This document shows, piece by piece, positions 9,901 through 19,949 of a stretch of DNA of 64,000 bases. The notes under the pieces were generated by a model. It did not search any database, was not told the DNA's origin, and was given only the letters and a program-made list of their open reading frames with translations. Numbering within the stretch: position 1 is the first letter of the stretch; every line of letters begins with the position of its first letter. Source of the DNA: Siphonodentalium dalli (taxonomy: Eukaryota; Mollusca; Scaphopoda; Gadilida; Siphonodentaliidae); contig CP136061.1 in the NCBI GenBank assembly GCA_032622095.1, positions 58,545,301 through 58,609,300 on the forward strand. Direction: 5' to 3'. Both the position numbers and the translations under genes were made by a program.

Positions 9901-11900
9901 ATAAAGTTCTCATCCCTCATGAGATGACTTCACTCAGTAAACAACAGGATACTGACAACTCCACTACTGTGATGAATATGGTTACATCATTCAGTGATTG
10001 CCAGGAGTCTGATAACAATGTCACACATGAAATCACATCACTCAGTGACAAGAATGCTGATGAACAACATGAGGAGACTTCACTTGGTGATCAGCAGAAT
10101 TCCAATTATGATGTTCCTGTGACACATGAAATCACATCACCCAGTGACAACGGTGCTGATAAACAATATGAGGAGACTTCACTTGGTGATCATCAGGACA
10201 CTGATAATGATAATTCTGTGATGAATGAGGTTACATCATTTAGTGATAACCAGGAGTCCGATAACGATGTTCCTGTCACACATGATATCACATCACTCTG
10301 TGACAAAGATGCTGATAATTCCGATGACATTCCAGTGGCTCATGAAATTACTTCACCTAGTTACAATGGTGCTGATAAACAGGGTGATACATGCCTACGT
10401 GACGATTATACAAAGACACATTCCGTCGTCACGACTGAGGATGTCGGAAGTCATAAACACTCTACTGAAAGTGAAAATGATGCTGCTGCTAGTCAACTGC
10501 AATCAGCTGGTGGTTCCCTGGATGTTGAGGATAATGTTTTAATGCAAACTCAGAAAATGTTGAAACGTAAAAAGAGTCGACAAAAAAGACTTGATATGCT
10601 ACTGGAAGGCATGAACAATATAATCGATAAATTGGAAAAACCTGGTGAAAAAGATAGGCTTACTGATAATTCTGATTCAGAACCAGAGAACATGCAGAGT
10701 GGTGTTCAATCCCATATGACTAACAACTGTTTGTGGGATAGTGACTCGGATACCGAGAGTTTGAAAAGTGGTCCCTGTTCCCGCAAAACATACAAACGTC
10801 AAAGAATCAGTGATTCAGAAGAAGAGAGCATCCAAAGTGACGTTTGCTCCCGCGCAACTAAAAGGCGACGAAAGAATAGTCACTCAGATGCAGAGAGCAT
10901 TCAGAGTAGTGTTTGGAGTTGTGTTCGGAGTAGTGTCCGGTCACGATCTTCTAGGCGTCAAAGGGATAGTGGTAGTGCCAATTTAAATTCTAGTCATTCA
11001 TTTTGTGCCAGTGACTTTTCTGATGACATGACTTCTGATGACGATTTTGTTGTTCGGTCCTCACATTCAAAAAAGAAAAGAAAAGCTGACAAAAGGAAGA
11101 GGAAGAAAGGTTACGAATTTGATGGCAACTTCCATTTGAGAGGAGAGCATTTCCCAGACGATAATATCAATGGATCGAGAAGAAATCTAAGGAAATGTGT
11201 TAAAATGGATTATTCTGAGAATATATTGGATATAGTGCTTAATTATGCTGGTGGAGAAGGCAGCCAATCATGTGATAACCAAAGCCCTCTACCGGCTTTT
11301 GAAAAAGATGAAACGAACATAATTCCTTCAACTAGTGAGAAAATCTCATGCAAATCAGTGGAAAATCTTACGTCATGGGACAAATGCCGTGTTGTTTTAT
11401 ACAATATACAGCGTCTGAACCCTGGTCTCTCTTCATCGATAAATGTACAAAAAGTTATATTTCCATCACCCGAAAGAGAGCGAATCTCGTCTTGGATTAA
11501 ATCTCTGCCAGTTTTGCCAAATGAATGTGAAATTGGTGCTTTGCGTTCTGAGCATGATTTGGAAAGCATTGCTGATAATGACGTGTGCTCGGAAAGTGAA
11601 TCGAACAGATCACCGGTTGAGCACCTTAATCATGCAACCATTCCCGCTGATGATTCTACAGATGGACATGAATTTGTGAAGGAAAGTCGACCCGTTTCTG
11701 GGTCATACATTGCAGATGATGGCAGTTGTGATACCAATTCCTTTCGAAAACAAACCCCGCTGCTACAGGACGAGATGTCTAATTTTGAAGACTCTGTTAT
11801 CCGAAATGTGACTCCCATTCCACCAGGCACAGAACAACTCCTGGAAGACCTTCTAAATACTATGCACACTCAATTCTCTTCTGACAGTTGCTCCAATTGA
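6903..11900 (+). CDS. Gene A, 5-kb terminal exon: duplicated zinc-finger protein with acidic repeats
   Basis: The acceptor ttcatttacag ends at 6902. The frame is open from 6903 (GKVNQSYASF) to the stop at 11898-11900, 1665 codons, in phase 0 with exon 2814-3326. Residues numbered from 7080: C2H2-like fingers at 54-75 (FRCGICYKRF..H..H), 96-128 (FCTIC..F.H..H) and 151-171 (CSFC..F..H..H), preceded by a CxxC pair at 22-25. The whole set recurs about 270 residues later (nt 7895-8380), and each block ends in a YRVW motif. Then come Lys/Ser-rich sequence, three near-perfect 40-residue repeats (nt 9569-9928) and degenerate copies to about 10400. SD-E-QS repeats with KRRRK clusters follow (10670-10960), then a KKKRKADKRKRKK basic run (11068-11112) that looks like a nuclear localisation signal, and an acidic tail. 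It is probably a nuclear DNA-binding or chromatin protein. The family was not recognised. Confidence 0.85.
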   Translation, partial: GKVNQSYASFASTLPEGANSTSLNTTTQRTVLPIQPHSEYATSSTSQSAAVPSPQLKQPVCWFQLVSISKSHVIENNRDICMHCKTPISAHDGLSSIDHLIYTFSETLKGFRCGICYKRFKLASNLVKHLSSSHKITSEPSCSSNDVIISSMMFCTICHMFLPHAPQVDNRETYRGVALMDVHMRSHMPSVRIVKPSLIFNNVRATAKLFCSFCYQVFDSPSEIRDHLPQHFQLYNSTDKMKLPDFCKLNSMKGIMRSMLMEPLANRHYRVWTGQKRIERYMDEVASQTTEGSEMNSLNKSAKECTTTVTEPSVIPLDEMNYKVTSISQSFHKACQYKYCHLPVNKHKNLESIIHMFRHLFNDSPTNFTENYQFRCGICFHPFIFPQSLVKHLSCSHFLCKNQITSTDKILSDMFFCSICQAYFPHLPLRNGKNSKEGVTNLEHHFKEHSVPFRINSYSLLFNNITASCCIMCSFCFTVITNSVEFDAHVKQHNNVLAICLSKRTDCEPGARLSPFVSKYMYSTYTFRILSEKSSCDCYRVWINYTFQEILEDVTRLFKFTSPWKVMELNDRINSAWTRRITTSFPGKRLVAFDENYHWLFFKMNDSVILQIAQKEMSSPVSKSFSGTQTSPMQKSSPVSQYSRAIQRIKIRKLKSGHYAAKSLSPKKKLSLQQKSPRAPFDVKKILRQKLISKHVTVDLCDVKILAPELKNCSSLKSASFPPNGWKCFKMVKVKLLPKITSVHRSEVRVQTAAASEITKEVRSEVRDHTNLLIPSKESNNPSLIGNVNMEKSDPSVHEGDESVNAEGVATTHKDYSDREVTEPLENEHHSTDASKDSDNNREVSEGTFLSERLDSDNDNGDSDVPVTQVASVDDQPGSDKVLMSHEETSLSERLDTDNDRDSDVPFTQVTSFNDQPDGDIVLVPHEATSLSERLDTDNDRDSDVPFTQVTSFNDQPDGDIVLVPHEATSLSERLDTDNDRDSDVPFTQVTSFNDQPDGDKVLIPHEMTSLSKQQDTDNSTTVMNMVTSFSDCQESDNNVTHEITSLSDKNADEQHEETSLGDQQNSNYDVPVTHEITSPSDNGADKQYEETSLGDHQDTDNDNSVMNEVTSFSDNQESDNDVPVTHDITSLCDKDADNSDDIPVAHEITSPSYNGADKQGDTCLRDDYTKTHSVVTTEDVGSHKHSTESENDAAASQLQSAGGSLDVEDNVLMQTQKMLKRKKSRQKRLDMLLEGMNNIIDKLEKPGEKDRLTDNSDSEPENMQSGVQSHMTNNCLWDSDSDTESLKSGPCSRKTYKRQRISDSEEESIQSDVCSRATKRRRKNSHSDAESIQSSVWSCVRSSVRSRSSRRQRDSGSANLNSSHSFCASDFSDDMTSDDDFVVRSSHSKKKRKADKRKRKKGYEFDGNFHLRGEHFPDDNINGSRRNLRKCVKMDYSENILDIVLNYAGGEGSQSCDNQSPLPAFEKDETNIIPSTSEKISCKSVENLTSWDKCRVVLYNIQRLNPGLSSSINVQKVIFPSPERERISSWIKSLPVLPNECEIGALRSEHDLESIADNDVCSESESNRSPVEHLNHATIPADDSTDGHEFVKESRPVSGSYIADDGSCDTNSFRKQTPLLQDEMSNFEDSVIRNVTPIPPGTEQLLEDLLNTMHTQFSSDSCSN
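9569..9928 (+). repeat. Three 120-bp coding tandem repeats
   Basis: Three consecutive 120-bp units, almost identical at nucleotide level, each encode 40 residues of the type TSLSERLDTDNDRDSD followed by VPFTQVTSFNDQ. Degenerate flanking units extend the array from about 9440 to 10400. The near identity of the central copies, including third positions, points to recent unequal exchange or replication slippage. Confidence 0.9.
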
Positions 11901-12270
11901 AGTAAAATCACTGTCGTGTATCATGTTTACAGTGTAAATGTCTGGTTATAGCATGGATCAAGTTTGTGTTTCTAGCAAGCCTTGAAATAGGGTGTCTTTC
12001 ATTTGTAGAATGAGGTCCCCAGAGGGTGAATTTAGTGATGCTACCCCGCATTGCAGGCTAGCATAACCAAATTCACCCTCTGGGGACCTCATTCTGCTTA
12101 CACCTCAGCAGAATGAGGTTCCCAGAGGGTGAATTTGGTGATGCTAGCCCGCTATGTGGGGTAGCATCACTAAATTCACCCTCTGGGGACCTCATTCTGC
12201 AAATGACAGACACCCTATTTCAAGGCTTGGTTTCTAGTAAGCTTCAATATTTGCAATAAATTTTTTTTTC
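11901..12270 (+). other. Probable 3' UTR of gene A with AATAAA signal
   Basis: After the stop, an AATAAA hexamer occurs at 12255-12260 followed by a T-rich run. This is the first good polyadenylation signal. A 254-bp family A MITE (11976-12229) lies between stop and signal, so transcripts would carry two strong hairpins. Confidence 0.45.
11976..12229. mobile_element. Family A MITE, 254 bp, perfect 8-bp TSD (hAT-like)
   Basis: Ends CAAGCCTTGAAATAGGGTGT and its reverse complement; gtttctag duplicated on both sides (11968-11975 and 12230-12237). Inside, two back-to-back hairpins repeat GAATGAGGTCCCCAGAGGGT and the complementary ACCCTCTGGGGACCTCATTC. The 8-bp duplication fits hAT-type transposition. 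It is the cleanest copy of a family with copies near 12575, 13502, 18640, 21590 and 59990. Confidence 0.8.
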
Positions 12271-12290
12271 AACAACGATATTACTAGTAA

Positions 12291-13141
12291 CCCTTTCACG
12301 ATGGGCGCATCACTGGTGCAGCATTAAAGATCCTGTGCCAATGCAGTCTCTTATATATGAGAGTCTCCCATAGGGAGCCTCGCATATATATGAGAATGTA
12401 CTGGCTTACAAGGTCAAGGTATATATTGTTAGGCCAATTTATTCTCTTATATATGCGAGGCTCCCTATGGCTATGGGAGACTCGTATAGATAAGAGAATG
12501 CATTGGCACAGGGTTTTGTCCTACTGATATACTCCAGGACTCGAGGTCTTTGTGCACATCTGAACATCTGTAAAACCAAGCCTTGAAATAGTGAGCCTGT
12601 CATTTGCAGAATGAAGTCCCCAGAGGGTGAATTTAGTGATGCTACCCCGCATTGCAATATGAGAACAAATTTCAAGAATTCCAATTGTGTGTCCGTCATT
12701 TGCAGAATGAGGCCTCCAGAGGGTGAATTTAGTGATTCTAACCCGCACAGTGGCCTAGCATCATCAAATTCACCCTCTGTGGACCTCATTCTGCTTTAAT
12801 AGGCCTTATCTGGGAAGTTTCTATAGTCTCAAATTAACGCAGAAGATAAAATTCATAATCGAGGTGACTATTAAATGTGTGAACATCACCAACTTCAACT
12901 GGGGAACTTCAATCTGATCCAAGGTCTCCCATAGCTGTTGAGACCTAAGCAGAATGAGGTCCCCAGAGGGTGACTTTGGTGATGTTAGCCCACTGTTCAG
13001 GTTATCATCACTAAATTCACCCTCTGGGGACCTCATTCTGCAAATGACAGGCACAAAATAGACTCGCATATACATCTATAAGAGAATTCATGGCACAGAA
13101 TCTTTAATGCTGCACCAGTGCAGCTCCCATCATGAAAGGGT
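12291..13141. mobile_element. Family B MITE remnants interrupted by a family A element
   Basis: The left part (12291-12530) starts aaccctttcacgatg and carries the GCATTCTCTTATATATG hairpins. A family A element occupies about 12575-13055 (caagccttgaaatagtg start, two GAGGTCCCCAGAGGGTGA hairpins, central spacer). Family B sequence resumes at 13062 and ends catgaaagggttaa at 13141. This is best read as nested insertion, with A younger than B. Confidence 0.6.
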
Positions 13142-13501
13142 TAACTGGCTTTGATACATGAAGGCTGATTTCTTGATTACCGTCTTAGAGCTCTTTCCAT
13201 CAATGTATCACATTATTATAATCAATAAATTTGAAAAATGATCAAGGAAATATGGGTTGATACAAAAATCGAACTTGGCACTGAAAGGGTTCAATGTTCA
13301 CATAATTTGTTCCTGAAATAAGTTATCTTTTCATCAAACTACACCATGAGTACATTCAGCATTTCTAGCAGGGGACTGTAATCAATGATAACTTGCAAAT
13401 TCCCATCGAAAGTGAAGACAATAACGCAAATCTACATAGTCAAATCTAAAAAATGACTGATATATCACCGAAAGTGTCTGACCTGTACATCTACCAGTAA
13501 T

Positions 13502-14029
13502 CAAGCCTGCAAATATTGTGTCTGTCATTTGCAGAATGAGGTCCCCAGAGGGTGAATTTAGTGATACTATCCCATATCGGCAGCAAGCATCACCAAATTC
13601 ACCCTCTGGGGACCTCATTCTTCTTAGGCCTCATCTGCTGGGAAGTATCTATAGTCTCAAATTAACATTGTTTTTAGTTACATTTTCCCTTCTGGGCGGT
13701 TTCTATATCCTTTAATTTGCAGAAGATCTGTCTGTCTGTATCTGTAGTTGTTACGTCCTAGTGACCAAAGCTGGCTTTTACAGGACGGTGGAAAGATAAA
13801 ATGCATGATCGAGGTGACTAATGGGTGAATATCATTAAATTCAACTGGAGAACTTCAATCTGATCCTACATGTAGGTCTCCTATAGCAGTTGAGGCCTAA
13901 GAACTTAAGCAGAATGAGGTTCCCAGAGGTTGAATTTGGTGATGCTAGCCACCTCTGTGCAGGATAGCTTCACTAAATTCACCATCTGGGGACCTCATTC
14001 TGCAAATGAGAGATGCACTATTTGCAGAC
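13502..14029. mobile_element. Family A element, long form
   Basis: Begins caagcctgcaaata and ends tatttgcagacttg. Each end carries a GAATGAGGTCCCCAGAGGGT hairpin, and a central spacer includes ATCTATAGTCTCAAATTAAC and AACTTCAATCTGATCCTA. The same spacer occurs in the copies at 12575, 18640 and 59990, which defines a roughly 0.5-kb full-length form. The flanking 8 bp match poorly, so it is an older insertion. Confidence 0.65.
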
Positions 14030-14589
14030 TTGCATCTAATATGTGATACATGACAGTGAATTTATCTAAAGCCACAATAAATATATAACTAGATTCTCAT
14101 TCTACTTTTTTTTTATAAATTGCTGCGAGCTGGTGAATTTCATTATTCTTTTCATTTTCGACAAATAGTCTTGGCCAGTTCTGCTAATTGAACCAGTATT
14201 CTTCTCGATATTATACCATGTATTTTGAAACTGCTGATCAATTTGATAAAATTGGATTGAGTAATGAGCTAATACAATTAGTTCTGCAATTGAGACCAAA
14301 ATAGGATGGGAGAGTATGTGAATTTAGCAATTATTTTTATATTGGACATAAATGGGGTATCATCCTACTGTGGTATTAATTATGTCAAATCAGTTGAGGA
14401 CCATTGGGATATATGAGTTAGAAATTTTAATGCATTTGTCTAATGTTGTATCCTTAACACAATCTGTGATACAAAATATCGCTATAAATACATTTTTATT
14501 CAAACTATTTATTTCATCTTGTTTTCATGCTGAATTTATCATTATCTCATGTTTTTTTTGTGTGCAAAATTGCTAAATGTGTGTCCATC

Positions 14590-15268
14590 ACTGTACTATG
14601 GTCGACTCGCATATATAAGAGAATGCATTGGCACAGGCTTTTTAATGACGGGAGCTGTGCTGATGCAGCATTAACTATCCTGTGGTAGTGCATTCTCTTA
14701 TACAGTATGATATGCGAGTCTCCCATAGGGAGCCTCCCATATATAAGAGCATGCACTGGCTTACAAGATCAAGGTAAATATTGTTAGGCCAATGCTTTCT
14801 CTTAATTATGTGAGGCGCCCTATGGGTGACTCGCATATATTAGAGAATGCATTGGCACAGGGCCCTTCTGTACAATAGTCGATCACCGGCGCTAAGGAGT
14901 CTAGATTCAATAAGAGATGTATATTGGGACATATGGTTATGCAATTTTCATTATTTATGGGGAATGGGGGACCCCTCCAAGGAAATATAAAATCGGGAAG
15001 AACCATTCTTGAAAGGATTAACCCTTTCATGACAAGAGCTGCGCTGATACAGCATTAAATATCCTGTGCGTTCTCCTATATATGCGGGTCTCCCTTGGGA
15101 TTCTCACACTCACATATATAAGAGCATGCACTGGCTAACAAGATCAAGGTAAATATTGTTAGGCCAATGCATTCTCTTATATATGCGAGGCGTCTGACTC
15201 ACAATTATAAGAGAATGCATGGCACAGGGTTTTCACAACAAATCAGGAAGCACCAGTCATGAAAGGGT
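14590..15268. mobile_element. Two family B MITEs in tandem
   Basis: Two copies, about 14590-14880 and 15025-15268, show TGCATTCTCTTATAyATG hairpins and ggcacagg termini. The second ends gtcatgaaagggttaa and begins aaccctttcatgacaagagc. Confidence 0.6.
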
Positions 15269-16715
15269 TAATATAAATTTCACGAATATGGTACCCTAGC
15301 GCTCAAAACCATGGGATGTGACAAACTTAACTTTTCATAATCAATCTGTTGGTGAGTACCACACATTCAAAATGTGCAAACGCACAAAAACATAACATAC
15401 ATGGAACTGACACAAAACACAGCAGTTTGACTGTTATGAGCATATATTGGTTTATTTTTGAAACAAGTTGATACCTTATTTGTTCAGAAATGTGGTTTTC
15501 TATAACATTCTGACCAAAGTTGCCAGTCGAAGGTGCGTGGAATACACCAGTCCATACATCTTGGAGAATCCTTCGACTGACAACTTTGGTCAGTATGTTA
15601 GAGCAAACAAATATGAATTTGGACATAAATGGGGTATCAGCTTGTTTGAAAAATAGTATAGCAGATGCTCATAGCTGTCAGAATAATATGTAATTTGTGA
15701 TATCTTAGTTTATTACCTTTTTTCCTCGTGTCTGGTCACGTTTAGATCTCCTCGGCCAATTGGAATTCGTGATTCTCATCAAGTTGAAACCACGTGATTT
15801 CCCCACCATGATAATTAACGGCACACAATGCCATTGCTGTGATTACATGTGAGATCATAGGAGTCTGTTTATACCATTATTAGCAAGAATAATATAGACA
15901 AATGGGTTGATTGTTCTCATTCTTATTATTAATAGTTCTCTAATAATGAAATTTCGCATGTTGAAGCCATTATTATATGAACATTACTGTTACAGCGATA
16001 ATCATTTTATCAAACAAATATCCAATCAGAACATGCGGTTGTACATTGGAAAAGGTCAGAGCATTAGCATATTCACAAAATACAGATTTTAAACTGAAAG
16101 ATTTAAATTTGTTGATAAAAAATGACTGCCACTGTACAGTAATGTTTACTTAACAATTGTTTATGAAAAGAAGAAAAAAGTTTATCTATTTTTGTACATT
16201 ATTCTTGAAGATGACAGCATAACAGACTTTTATGATTGTTGACATGAACCCATTTCCAAGGAGTTGAGTCTCTTTAGGCCCAACATTTTTATTTTACCGC
16301 TTTACTGATCCGCCGACTGAGTTCTATGTGGCCCGACAAGGAAATAAAAATGCGGTATCAGTTTTGTTATTATTTTCACCGCTGACCTTAGCTGTTTCTG
16401 CATATCAGTAGCAAATTATCCAATCACATTTCACTGTTGATTAAAGATACATAGGCCCCACTCACTGTAGATTTCTCCTGGCTTTAATTACCGTACCACC
16501 AAAGCATTATTTTTAACTACATCCAGGATGAATGTCAGCTTGAGTGTATATATATATGTAATAATTCTTACCACCAAGTATTCATAGTAATAACTTTGAT
16601 GCCCATGAAAACTAAGATTCCCTGGTACTAAACCTACAAAATAAGTCTGTTAAAGAATATAAGAAAAAATTATTAAAATTGTAAAACAAAAATAAAAATA
16701 ATAACAAATGATGAA
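15269..16715. other. Intergenic, repeat-derived sequence
   Basis: No gene seen. It holds a short inverted repeat (15508-15592, GACCAAAGTTGCCAGTCGAA and its complement), a family J repeat (about 15905-16200, related to 21270-21550) and a family H repeat (about 16270-16500, inverted relative to 31800-32020). Confidence 0.4.
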
Positions 16716-16719
16716 AAAT

Positions 16720-16845
16720 TGTTAGGCCAATGCATTCTCTTATATATGCGAGGCGACCTATGGTCGACTCGCATATATAAGAGAATGCATTGGCACAGGG
16801 TATATGGGTTGATACAAAAATCGGAACTGGCACTGAAAGGGTTAA
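16720..16845. mobile_element. Family B MITE, truncated
   Basis: A single hairpin AATGCATTCTCTTATATATG / CATATATAAGAGAATGCATT with ggcacaggg, ending tgaaagggttaa. The left end is missing. Confidence 0.5.
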
Positions 16846-17194
16846 TTACTAAATTTATGTAATTATGTTACTTTTAGATGCTCTATCCACATCTATGTAA
16901 TCAATAACCCATTCTACTTAAATTCAGGCAGATAAACTAATAAGTGGATTTTAAGAATAGCCCCTTTGTCATGTCATCCAACATCCATTTCTGTGGTCCA
17001 AATCAGTTGTAAATGACTGTCAAAATTATAGTGAGCTCCATGTAGATTTTAATTTGAGAAACCTGAGAAAGTTTTGATCTCTGCATGTTAAAATATATAA
17101 CAGAGAGCTAATCGCTTCTTCTGCCTGAGACGTTGAATATTAATAGGTGACTACTTTTTCTTTTGAAAGATATCACTTTGTATGACTTACTTGT

Positions 17195-17563
17195 GTTAGT
17201 GAACGTTCAGACGACCACGATACAATCGTAAGTGGAGGAATCAGGCCAACGAGATCGTGGATAGTTTGTTCACACGATTGCGATTTCGTTGTACATGATG
17301 ATATCATAGGTTGTTCGTTAAGCATGTGATTGACTACCCTGCGATCTTTCCAGCCATGATTTTTACGTACGACGACTTCGATTACGTCGCAATTGGAGGT
17401 ATCCGAGGATACGCCATGATTGCGAATCGAAAATTAAACAGTGCTTGACATTATTTTTTTACTTGCGATTTTGACATGAGCATGCGCAGTCTAACTACCG
17501 GTTACTTCCTACGATGGAAATCCTTCCACTTACGAATCATGGTCGTCTGAACTTTCACTTACT
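17195..17563. mobile_element. Unclassified TIR element
   Basis: The left end GTGAACGTTCAGACGACCA matches the reverse complement of the right end GGTCGTCTGAACTTTCAC, followed on both sides by CTTACGA/TCGTAAG. The interior is rich in CG dinucleotides and ACGATCG-like words. No coding frame and no clear TSD. Confidence 0.5.
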
Positions 17564-17629
17564 CATCAAATGATTATCAGTATTAGTAGATTTCCCATGT
17601 TTCTTTCTTCCATCTAGCATAACTTTAAC

Positions 17630-18013
17630 CCTTTCATGACGGGAGCTGCACTGATGCAATATAGGGAGCCCTTGCTTATACAGTAACGCTCTAAATAATC
17701 GACTCCTTAACCACAGCGGAATTGTGGGTAATTTTTCAGGATTTAGTTGGAAATATGGCTTGTTGCAACAAACCATATTTCTGACTAAATCCTGAAAAGT
17801 TACCCATAATTCTGCTGTGGTTAAGGAGTCAATTATTTAGGGAATTACTGTATAAGATAATGCACTGGCTTACAAGCTCAATGTAAATATTTTTAGGACA
17901 ACATATTCTCTTATATATGCGAAGCTCCATATGGAAGAAATGCATATATATGAGAATGCATTGGCATGGGGTTTTCGCAAAATTTCAGGAAACTCCAGTC
18001 GTGGAAGGGTTAA
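17630..18013. mobile_element. Family B MITE carrying a nested family C MITE
   Basis: Outer element: aaccctttcatgacggg start to gtggaagggttaa end. Inner element: 17681-17850, CAGTAACGCTCTAAATAATC to the complementary GGGAATTACTG, flanked by TA on both sides (17679-17680, 17851-17852). C was therefore active after this B copy had inserted. Confidence 0.7.
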
Positions 18014-18449
18014 CTAATCCACTTGTGGTTTGCATTATGATGGTTCTAAAAGGTTCAGGCACTGACAGAATTGTAAAAGATTTTACCGCGATTTGTTTCT
18101 GGTACAGTACTGAACAAGGAAATACCATTTTTTATTTGGAAAATTTAATATATATAGTGACATTTCACATGCACAAATGTTGCATGTTGTTGACGCAAAG
18201 CTGCAACAATAAACATTCTCTTGATATAATAATTTCTATACAATTTCAAAATGGTTGCATTTCTTGAGGTTTTTTTCAAAAAGGTGTGAACCATGCACGA
18301 TTACCAATAGCATCTGAGGTACCCTCGGCATCTAGAATGTCAGTGGCAGCTTTCTATGAAATTCAGCCATATAAATGTTAAACTAATGATGTAACTGTTA
18401 GATCGGAAATGACAGGCATCTCCAGACTGCTTCAAATGTGAATGAGATA

Positions 18450-18591
18450 CAGTAATGCTCTAATTAATCGACTCCTTAACCACAGCAGAATTATGGGTAA
18501 CTTTTCATGATTTAGTCGGAAATATGGCTTGTTGCCATTCATCGGAAAGCTCTCGCTGTGGTTAAGGAGTCGATTAATTAGAGCATTACTG
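18450..18591. mobile_element. Family C MITE with TA duplication
   Basis: CAGTAATGCTCTAATTAATC ends in inverted orientation, TA at 18448-18449 and 18592-18593, with an interior copy of TTGCCATTCATCGGAAAGCT. The right arm is shortened relative to other copies. Confidence 0.75.
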
Positions 18592-18639
18592 TACATGTGC
18601 AATCATTTTGTTAACCAATGATCACAGGCATGAAGGTAG

Positions 18640-19020
18640 ATTGCAAGACTGCAATTAGTTTGTCTGTCATTTGCAGAATGAGGTCCCCAGGGTGAATTTA
18701 GTGATGCTATCCCGCACGGTGGGCTAGCCTCACCAAGTTCACCCTCTGGGGCCCTCATTCTGCTTAGGCCTCATCTTCTTGTTAATATCTGTTGTCTCAA
18801 ATTAACATTGTTTTAGTTACTTTTTACTTTCTTGGAAGTTTCTATATCCCCATATTTGCAGAAGATAAAATACATAATCGAGTTGACTAATGGGTGTATA
18901 TCAACAACTTCAACTGGGGAACTTCAATCTGATCCTAGGTCTCCCATAGCAGTTTAGGCCTAAGCAGAATGAGGTTACCAGAGGGTGAATTTGGTGACAC
19001 AAGCCATCCATGCAGTATAG
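18640..19020. mobile_element. Family A element, 3'-truncated
   Basis: Contains the left hairpin (GCAGAATGAGGTCC..GGGCCCTCATTCTGC), the shared spacer and the start of the right hairpin, then breaks off into unrelated sequence just before the minisatellite. Confidence 0.55.
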
Positions 19021-19149
19021 TGAATATAAAAGCAGTTTATAGGTGACATTTGGTTTTCAAAAGTGCAAAAACAGAAAACGATAATAAATGAGATTGTTTG
19101 TTGCTGGCGTAATTGGAGGTCTGGAACCCTCAATACATCTTTAATGAAT

Positions 19150-19935
19150 ACAATGGGTTTCTTGTTAATCTGATTGTATGATCAGAACATCCCCAGAAAT
19201 GAATACATTATGGTTTCTTGGTCATTTATTATATAATCTGAACATCCCTACAAATGAATACAGTAAGGTTTCTTGGTCATTTATTATATGATCTGAACAT
19301 CTTACAAATGAATACAATATGGTTTCTTGGTCATTTGATTGTATGATCTAACATCCCTACAAATGAATACAATGTGGTTTCTTAGTCATTTGATTATATG
19401 ATATGAACATGCCTACAAATGAATACAATATGGTTTCTTTGTCATCTGATTATATGATCTGAACATCCCTACAAATGAAAACAATATGGTTTCTTAGTCA
19501 TCTTATATGATCAGAACATCCCTACAAATGAATACAATATGGTTTCTTGGTCGCCTTAATATATTATATGAACATGCCTACAAATGAAAACAATATGGTT
19601 TCTTTGTCACCTTAATATATGATAAGAACATCCCTACAAATGAATACAATATGGTTTCTTGTTCATCTGATTATATGATCTGAACATCCCAACAAAAGAA
19701 AACAATATGGTTTCTTTGTCACCTTAATATATGATAAGAACATGCCTACAAATGAATACAATATGGTTTCTTGGTCATCTTATTATATGATCAGAACATC
19801 CCTACACCAAATGAATACAATATGGTTTCTTTCTCACCTTAATATATGATAAGAACATGCCTACAAATGAATACAATATGGTTTCTTGGTCATCTTATTA
19901 TATGATCAGAACATCCCTACAAATGAACACATTTT
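19150..19935. repeat. Minisatellite, about 55-bp unit, about 14 copies
   Basis: Head-to-tail units contain GGTTTCTTGGTCATCT, TTATATGATC(T/A)GAACATC and CCTACAAATGAATACAATAT. Units differ by point changes and small indels. The array ends a few bases before a hAT-like insertion. Confidence 0.85.
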
Positions 19936-19949
19936 AATTCCATTCATAA

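Noticed and set aside
12439-13715. Short proteins such as MRSPEGEFSD or NSPSGDLILL
   Set aside because: These are translations of the family A hairpins and recur wherever the MITE is, in both orientations.
19150-19935. CRISPR-like repeat array
   Set aside because: The whole 55-bp unit is repeated without unique spacers and the genome is eukaryotic; it is a minisatellite.
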